11,617 nucleotides of DNA from Planctomycetota bacterium (GTDB lineage: Bacteria > Planctomycetota > Phycisphaerae > WQYP01 > JAJZKY01). The translations under genes were made by a program, and so were the position numbers. Shown here piece by piece: positions 7,333-11,617 of the stretch; within the stretch, counting starts at the first letter, position 1; every line of letters starts with the position of its first letter. Location of the stretch: the NCBI GenBank assembly GCA_021803885.1, contig JAJZKY010000068.1, positions 1 to 11,617 on the forward strand, in the 5' to 3' direction. Under the pieces are notes generated by a model, which did not search any database, was not told the origin of the DNA, and saw only the letters and a program-made list of their open reading frames with translations.

Positions 7333-8706
7333 CTTGATATCGGCAGCAGCAGTTGGGGCGTCTACAGCCGGCCCGTAGGCGGTGGATCGGGAATACCCGG
7401 CAAATATGATCACCAGTACCAGGCCCATACCGGCAAAAAGGCTGGGATCCACGGTGCGCCCCCAGTTGGCGGCATGAGGACCGAAAATTTTTACCGCATC
7501 GGAGGTAAAGAGCATCAGCACCGCGGCGATCCCAAGCGCAAGCCAGGCTCTTTTTGCGGCACGCCGCGAGGACTCCGCATCCACTGCAATCATGGCGGCT
7601 GCCGCGATGGTCAACACCAGCGTGACATAATGGGGAACCCAACACCATTCTTCAGCCCAAAGCATAAATGCCGCCACTGCTCCAATTTCCATGATGTAGC
7701 GACGACATCGCAAAGTTGGCAGGCGGCGGTACATCCACAGCAGGCCGGTGGCGCCAATCATCACCAGCACCACACGTACCACCAGCCGCGCCGTATCAGG
7801 ACGCAAATTAACCACATTAACGTACCAGCTTTTTTGACCACCAAGGTGGGACGTCTTAAACGCCGGCACATGGGTGAGCAAACGGTATAAAAAACTGGGA
7901 ATGGATTCGCCGCTGTACACACTCACCGCGCCTTTGAGTACGTAAGGCGTGATCATGATGTGGGTCCACTCTTTCCACCAGATTAAATTTTGATGCCAGC
8001 CAAAAGCCATCGCGCCAACCGGAAAAATCCAGAACAGAGTTCCAAGCACAATGGCCAAAGCCACCCGCCATCGCCTTCGCCAGAGCATATAGATAAGAAA
8101 TATGATCGGCGTCACTTTGATGCATACCGCCAGACCGATCAGCAGGCCGGCCAGCCAGTCGGTGGAGGGCCTTTCCAATTGGGCAAAAAAAAGCCCCGCC
8201 ACCATCGGCGTGAGCATGAACAGGTTCATCTGGCCCTCCTGCATGTCGCCGATGATCGGCCAAAACCAGATCGCCGCCAGAAGGGCGATGGCGGCAGCCG
8301 GCAGCCGCACTCCGGCACGGCGAACCATCGCCATGACCATGTAAAAGATCGCCGCAACCATCAAGGGCTTGCAGCATATCCAGATGAACTGGGCATTGGC
8401 CGGCGTAAATAAAGCCAGAGGAGAGAGCAGATACAAAGTTGATGGTGGCATGGGCCACAGATCGTTGACGAAATTGGCATGGTGCAGCAAAAATCCTGGA
8501 AACATGTGCATCCAGCGGTCAAAATCGTTGACATCAACCCTCGGATGATGGAGGCTGTTGCGAACCACCCGATCACGCATCTGAAAAGCGGTAATCACCG
8601 TCAGAACACCCATAATCGACCACACGATGCCGCTGATAATTCGCCCCAACGCCGGGGGCAATTGATCCGGCGGTTTGGATGGCAAGCTTTCGGTAGACAA
8701 GATCAT
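7318..8706 (-). CDS. Polytopic membrane protein, GT87/DUF2029-like glycosyltransferase
   Basis: The protein has 462 residues from ATG 8706 and about 10-12 hydrophobic segments. The frame stays open up to 8835. The chosen ATG has GGAGA immediately before it, which is too close, so TTG at 8700 (same GGAGA, better spacing) and starts further upstream remain possible. The fold and wording match the GT-C class family 87/DUF2029: an early acidic loop DVNDFDRWMH after the first membrane segment (usual site of the catalytic Asp), and the diagnostic EGQMNLF ... LAGLLIGLAVCIKVTPIIFLIYMLWRRRWR. Known members (mycobacterial PimE and related enzymes) are polyprenyl-phosphate-mannose-dependent mannosyltransferases. 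The donor and acceptor here cannot be read from sequence. It is divergent from galM and converges with the exported protein gene. Confidence 0.78.
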   Translation of the reverse strand: MILSTESLPSKPPDQLPPALGRIISGIVWSIMGVLTVITAFQMRDRVVRNSLHHPRVDVNDFDRWMHMFPGFLLHHANFVNDLWPMPPSTLYLLSPLALFTPANAQFIWICCKPLMVAAIFYMVMAMVRRAGVRLPAAAIALLAAIWFWPIIGDMQEGQMNLFMLTPMVAGLFFAQLERPSTDWLAGLLIGLAVCIKVTPIIFLIYMLWRRRWRVALAIVLGTLFWIFPVGAMAFGWHQNLIWWKEWTHIMITPYVLKGAVSVYSGESIPSFLYRLLTHVPAFKTSHLGGQKSWYVNVVNLRPDTARLVVRVVLVMIGATGLLWMYRRLPTLRCRRYIMEIGAVAAFMLWAEEWCWVPHYVTLVLTIAAAAMIAVDAESSRRAAKRAWLALGIAAVLMLFTSDAVKIFGPHAANWGRTVDPSLFAGMGLVLVIIFAGYSRSTAYGPAVDAPTAAADIKSARQ

Positions 8707-8819
8707 TCTCCAATTCCGGCCGGCCATAGGATCGTTTACGCAACCGCAGCAATAATCGTTGACGGGCGCAAGGCCGGCATGCCAGGCGATCATCCGCCGC
8801 CGTGCCAAGATAAGCGAGG

Positions 8820-8836
8820 ATTGCCAAGCGGGCAAT
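8820..8836. promoter_or_regulatory. 17-bp dyad upstream of galM (candidate operator)
   Basis: ATTGCC-AAGCG-GGCAAT is a perfect 6-bp inverted repeat with a 5-base spacer, 20 bp before the galM ATG. It overlaps TTGCCA (8821-8826), a possible -35. GATAAA (8842-8847) after TG could be an extended -10, giving an almost leaderless galM mRNA. The 15-base spacing is short, so the promoter call is weak. Confidence 0.33.
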
Positions 8837-8856
8837 TATGCGATAAAACTCCAACT

Positions 8857-9912
8857 ATGAAGACAACATCCACAACCTTTGGAAAAATGCCCGACGGCCG
8901 CACCGCTGATATTTTTACGCTGGCAAGCCCCGCCGGGCTTATTGCAAAAGTAACCTCCTATGGCGCAACGCTCACTGAACTCCATGCCCCCGATCGCGCC
9001 GGAAAAACGGCCGATGTGGTCTTGGGAATGGCCAATCTGGAAGGCTACCTCGCTAAACATCCGCATCTGGGAACCACCGTAGGCCGCGTGGCTAACCGCA
9101 TTCGTGGGGGCATGTTCTATCTGGATGAGGTTGCCTATAAGCTCACAGCCAATGATGGCCCCAATACCATACACGGAGGCCCGCAGGGGTTTGGCTCTCG
9201 ATTGTGGAGCGCGGAAATCTGCGATGACCAGCGCGGCTGCGGTGTGACGTTTTCTTACTTCAGCCCGGACATGGAAGAGGGCTTTCCCGGTAACGTACAG
9301 GCCAAGGTGGTCTATCGACTCGTCGATACAGACCTGATCATTGAGTTTCACGCCACAACGGATAAAACCACGCCTATCAACATGACCAACCATTCATATT
9401 TTAACCTGCGCGGAGCGGGCCAGGGCGATATCCTCGGACACGAAGTTTTTATCGCCGCCGATTTTTACACGCCTGCAGACTCTGCGCTGCTGCCCACCGG
9501 CGAAATTCTCTACGTCCGGGGCACCCCCCTGGACTTTACCAGGCCTGTCACGATCGGTTCCCGCATGGCGCAGGTTGCCCCCGGGTACGATCACAATTAT
9601 GTGGTGCGTCCGCAGCCCCATCATCTTCGCCTGGCTGCCCGGGTGAAAGAACCCCAAACCGGCCGAGTGATGGAAGTACGGACCACGCAACCTGGGATTC
9701 AGTTTTATACGGGAAATTTTCTCGATGGTAGTGTTCACGGCATTGGCGGTCCTTACCTGAAACATTACGGGTTTTGCCTGGAAACGCAGCATTTTGCCGA
9801 CGCGGTACATCACAGCCAGTTCCCTTCCATTCTCGTGCATCCGGAACGCGGCTATCATGAGACCGCGGTTTATCGGTTTGCGGCCGGTGACCAAGGATTG
9901 GAGAGCAAATAA
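8857..9912 (+). CDS. galM: Aldose 1-epimerase (mutarotase)
   Basis: This 351-residue protein has the usual GalM length. It interconverts alpha and beta anomers of free aldoses such as galactose, feeding the Leloir pathway. The family landmarks are intact: TTVGRVANRI (73-82), NTIHGG with His106, TNHSYFNL with catalytic His179, GYDHNYV with Asp245, and CLETQHF with catalytic base Glu309. There is no signal peptide, so it is probably cytoplasmic. The ATG at 8857 is chosen because homology begins there (MKTTSTTFGKMPDG). The frame continues upstream to 8479, but that part lies antisense to the membrane protein and lacks GalM-like sequence. No Shine-Dalgarno precedes 8857. No other galactose genes are adjacent, so it stands as a single gene divergent from the GT87-like gene. 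Confidence 0.94.
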   Translation: MKTTSTTFGKMPDGRTADIFTLASPAGLIAKVTSYGATLTELHAPDRAGKTADVVLGMANLEGYLAKHPHLGTTVGRVANRIRGGMFYLDEVAYKLTANDGPNTIHGGPQGFGSRLWSAEICDDQRGCGVTFSYFSPDMEEGFPGNVQAKVVYRLVDTDLIIEFHATTDKTTPINMTNHSYFNLRGAGQGDILGHEVFIAADFYTPADSALLPTGEILYVRGTPLDFTRPVTIGSRMAQVAPGYDHNYVVRPQPHHLRLAARVKEPQTGRVMEVRTTQPGIQFYTGNFLDGSVHGIGGPYLKHYGFCLETQHFADAVHHSQFPSILVHPERGYHETAVYRFAAGDQGLESK

Positions 9913-9923
9913 ATTACCCAGGT

Positions 9924-9947
9924 CCACGACGCAACCGTCCTTCGTGG
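9924..9947 (+). terminator. Hairpin downstream of galM
   Basis: CCACGA (9924-9929) pairs with TCGTGG (9942-9947) across 12 bases, 11 bp after the galM stop. No T-run follows, so it is at best a weak or factor-assisted terminator. The 3' arm overlaps another small stem, GTGGC-CGA-GCCAC (9944-9956). Confidence 0.25.
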
Positions 9948-9969
9948 CCGAGCCACTGGATTCATAGCC

Positions 9970-10002
9970 CCCAAGGTCGTGGCGGGGGCAACGGCCCTTG
10001 GG
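9970..10002 (+). other. Inverted repeat in the galM-protease gap
   Basis: CCCAAGG (9970-9976) is complementary to CCTTGGG (9996-10002) with a 19-base GC-rich loop. A smaller stem CGGCG-TTTAG-CGCCG lies at 10022-10036. Both precede the candidate promoter of the protease gene, so they may belong to the end of the galM transcript. Confidence 0.3.
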
Positions 10003-10081
10003 TCCGCCATGGGTGTCCAAACGGCGTTTAGCGCCGCAGCATGTTGGTCAAGTCCCGCTTTTATTTAAACCGATAAGTCCC

Positions 10082-10087
10082 TACAAT
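10082..10087 (+). promoter_or_regulatory. Candidate -10 box for the site-2 protease gene
   Basis: TACAAT differs from TATAAT at one position and lies 54 bp upstream of ATG 10142 in a locally AT-rich stretch. The -35 region (around 10060) is only TTTATT-like, so the promoter is tentative. Confidence 0.3.
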
Positions 10088-10126
10088 TCATGCAGGACAC
10101 GACGCATCGTCCATGATGATGCCTTT

Positions 10127-10131
10127 GGAGG
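10127..10131 (+). promoter_or_regulatory. Ribosome binding site deciding the protease start
   Basis: GGAGG ends ten bases before ATG 10142. The frame stays open upstream to 9998, but that part has no ribosome binding site and no membrane or protease sequence. Confidence 0.5.
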
Positions 10132-10141
10132 CCAAAAATTC

Positions 10142-11149
10142 ATGTTTCTTCGCAACGGCTCATTACGGATATTTCGCCTCTTCGGCATCGACGTGTTCGT
10201 GCACTGGAGCTGGCTGATCATCGTGTACATCGATTACCAATCGCCTTGGGGCCACTTCACCAGCCCGATATGGAACCTCTTTGTTATACTGGGCCTTTTT
10301 GCCATCGTGCTGACCCATGAATTTGGTCATCAATTAGCGTGCCGCTCTGTCGGCGGCACCGCCAACACCATCATCCTCTGGCCATTTGGCGGCATTGCCT
10401 TCGGCCAACCACCGTGGAAGGCTTCCGCGATGCTTTGGACGGTGGTGGCCGGCCCCCTGGTGAATGTGGTTTTGTGGCCGATTTTAGGGGTGCTCAACCA
10501 TGCAGCACTCGCCGGAAGTTTGACCGTTTCGGCCAATATCGCGGAATTCATCCATCAGATGTATGTCATTAACTTTATTCTGCTGGTTTTTAACATTTTG
10601 CCGATCTATCCGCTAGATGGCGGAAAAATTCTCTGGTCGCTTTTGTGGTTTGTGCTCGGCGACGGGCTTTCCCTGCAGATTGCCTCGGGCATTGGCATGG
10701 CGGCGACGGCGGTGGGAATGCTCTGGTTGGTCAGGTTGCTGGCCCAGGGGAATGGCTTTGGAGGCATTTACCTGCTGCTCATGGGCGTATTTCTCATCAT
10801 CAATGCCTGGCAAGGATTTCAACTTGGATCGCGTCTGCGAATGCAGCAGCGTGGCCGGATTCACCCCTCCGACATCCCCACCACCACCCACCCCCACGCC
10901 CATTGCCCATCCTGCAATCTGGAACCGCCGGTTGGCGATTTTTTCCAGTGCGGCAAATGCCGGCAGAAATTTGATCTTTTTGCCAACCAGGGAGTTTGTC
11001 CGCATTGCCGCCAGGATTATCGGGCCGCATCCATCACTTGCCCGCAATGCCGCACGCCCAACACCATCGCCGCCTGGCTCGGGTCAGATTTAGTCCGCAG
11101 CGTGCAAACGCTGGCCGTAGGCCCACCAGGCTCTCAGGACCACCGCTAA
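10142..11149 (+). CDS. Site-2 protease family (M50) metalloprotease with C-terminal zinc ribbons
   Basis: The protein has 335 residues from ATG 10142. It is an integral membrane protease homologue that would cut substrates within or near the membrane. After the FRLFGIDVFVHWSWL start typical of M50 proteins, HEFGH (59-63) supplies two zinc ligands and the catalytic Glu60. The second motif NILPIYPLDGGK (151-162) supplies Asp159. Hydrophobic segments lie at ~22-34, 45-60, 98-122, 140-158 and 185-225. The cytosolic tail after ~240 holds four CxxC knuckles (255-258, 270-273, 286-289, 300-303), enough for two zinc-ribbon or rubredoxin-like modules, which many compact S2P proteins lack. No PDZ or CBS domain is seen. 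The substrate is unknown, and no anti-sigma factor gene is adjacent. A CusF-like lipoprotein gene follows after 41 bp. Confidence 0.87.
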   Translation: MFLRNGSLRIFRLFGIDVFVHWSWLIIVYIDYQSPWGHFTSPIWNLFVILGLFAIVLTHEFGHQLACRSVGGTANTIILWPFGGIAFGQPPWKASAMLWTVVAGPLVNVVLWPILGVLNHAALAGSLTVSANIAEFIHQMYVINFILLVFNILPIYPLDGGKILWSLLWFVLGDGLSLQIASGIGMAATAVGMLWLVRLLAQGNGFGGIYLLLMGVFLIINAWQGFQLGSRLRMQQRGRIHPSDIPTTTHPHAHCPSCNLEPPVGDFFQCGKCRQKFDLFANQGVCPHCRQDYRAASITCPQCRTPNTIAAWLGSDLVRSVQTLAVGPPGSQDHR

Positions 11150-11180
11150 CGAGCAGCCGCCAACTTTCACCCTAATCCAT

Positions 11181-11185
11181 GGAGA
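11181..11185 (+). promoter_or_regulatory. Ribosome binding site of the CusF-like gene
   Basis: GGAGA lies five bases before ATG 11191 and supports translation of the reading frame that runs off the right edge. Confidence 0.5.
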
Positions 11186-11190
11186 ACCGC

Positions 11191-11617
11191 ATGTATCGCC
11201 ATCTACTTTTAATCGCCATGTCGCTGGGCGCGTTGTGCATGCCAATCGCCGGCTGCAAATCCAAAAAAGCCGGCAATGCCCACCAACATGGCATCACGTA
11301 TGTATACCACCTCAAGGGAATTATCCGATCCTTGCCTGTACCCATGCAGGGACCACCCAGCATGATGATCAGGATGCAGGCGGTGCCCAATTGGATGGGA
11401 ATAAGCGGTAAAGCCACGCCCATGGCGGCCATGACCATGCCCTGTCAACTCGCCAAAACCGTTTCGGTGGCTCATCTGGCGGTAGGTGATAAAATCGCCT
11501 TCACATACAAGGTTAATTGGGTAAAAGACAGCATGTTGATCACGCGTATTAAAAAGCTCCCTGCGACAACCATCATTCACTTCAATCATCCCACATATAA
11601 ACGCCAAGCTCGCCCGT
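11191..11617 (+). CDS. CusF-like copper-binding lipoprotein (3'-truncated by window edge)
   Basis: 142 codons are visible with no stop before the window end. The start is ATG 11191 behind GGAGA. A lipoprotein signal peptide is evident: MYRH, a hydrophobic stretch, then lipobox IAGC with Cys22, so the protein should be membrane-anchored on the outer side of the inner membrane or in the outer membrane. The mature part (~35-131) resembles the small OB-fold CusF/copper-binding family, which holds periplasmic Cu(I)/Ag(I): a VPNW segment (Trp68), MTMPCQL (Met81, Met83), then LAVGDKIAFTYKVNW and ITRIKKLPATTIIHF. In CusF the metal is bound by one His, two Met and a stacking Trp. Here the expected His position reads as Met62, and Met is abundant (52, 58, 59, 62, 69, 78, 81, 83). 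The family call rests on pattern memory. It may be cotranscribed with the protease. Confidence 0.62.
   Translation, partial: MYRHLLLIAMSLGALCMPIAGCKSKKAGNAHQHGITYVYHLKGIIRSLPVPMQGPPSMMIRMQAVPNWMGISGKATPMAAMTMPCQLAKTVSVAHLAVGDKIAFTYKVNWVKDSMLITRIKKLPATTIIHFNHPTYKRQARP

Noticed and set aside
8479..8856. Upstream extension of the galM frame (126 codons)
   Set aside because: It lies antisense to the GT87-like gene and lacks mutarotase sequence. Homology begins at ATG 8857.
1715..9956. Shared word GCCGAGCCAC after the glycosidase (1715-1724) and after galM (9947-9956)
   Set aside because: A 10-base match is expected many times by chance in a window of this length, and the flanks do not align.
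9394..10020. Minus-strand open frame across the end of galM
   Set aside because: It is antisense to the GalM catalytic motifs NHSYFNL and ETQHF and has no independent support.
10859..10905. C-rich, CCACC-repeated stretch
   Set aside because: It encodes the Pro/Thr/His-rich linker before the zinc knuckles. It is codon composition, not a tandem repeat array.
1..11617. CRISPR array, tRNA, rRNA, insertion sequence or phage genes
   Set aside because: I looked for regularly spaced repeats, tRNA arms, terminal inverted repeats and transposase or integrase motifs, and saw none.

Overview
The window looks like ordinary chromosome from a member of the Planctomycetota, probably near the Phycisphaerae. 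This is an inference from gene content, with no ribosomal marker in view. The pointers are a CysD plus fused CysN-CysC sulfate-activation pair, an RNase Z-like metallo-beta-lactamase protein whose wording (THGHIDHSAG, ECTFF, GRHLHLDD) matches what I recall from planctomycetes, a GH-A glycosidase that appears to follow an amidotransferase-like domain, and a CusF-like lipoprotein of a type I associate with that phylum. Base composition is moderately GC-rich and even. I see no IS element, integrase, tRNA, rRNA or CRISPR array.

Layout, left to right. (1) 1-1715 (+): the 3' part of a glycoside hydrolase gene that enters from the left edge. (2) 1716-2127: a gene-free gap between converging genes. 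(3) 2128-5027 (-): a two-gene sulfate activation operon, cysD then the fused cysN-cysC. (4) 5028-5377: a control region containing an 18-bp perfect palindrome and a second dyad upstream of cysD. (5) 5378-7332 (+): an RNase Z-like MBL protein followed by an unassigned exported protein, probably one transcript. (6) 7318-8706 (-): a GT87/DUF2029-like membrane mannosyltransferase homologue whose 3' end overlaps the preceding gene tail to tail. (7) 8857-9912 (+): aldose 1-epimerase galM, divergent from the membrane protein across a ~150-bp gap with a dyad. (8) 9913-10141: a leader region rich in small inverted repeats. (9) 10142-11149 (+): a site-2 protease (M50) homologue with two C-terminal zinc-ribbon-like modules. 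(10) 11191 to the right edge (+): a CusF-like copper-binding lipoprotein, cut by the window end.

How they work together. CysD and CysN form ATP sulfurylase, making APS from sulfate and ATP with GTP hydrolysis. The CysC domain would phosphorylate APS to PAPS, but its kinase motifs are diverged: GSGKAT in place of GxGKS/T, HGQ in place of DGD, and VAP in place of ISP. The glycosidase, GalM and the GT87-like protein are all carbohydrate-related but are not arranged as one operon. The protease and the CusF-like lipoprotein are co-oriented with a 41-bp gap and could share a transcript. I did not find a convincing new multi-gene system. The items most worth a second look are the altered kinase domain, the cysD operator candidates, the zinc-ribbon tail on the protease and the Met-for-His change in the copper protein.
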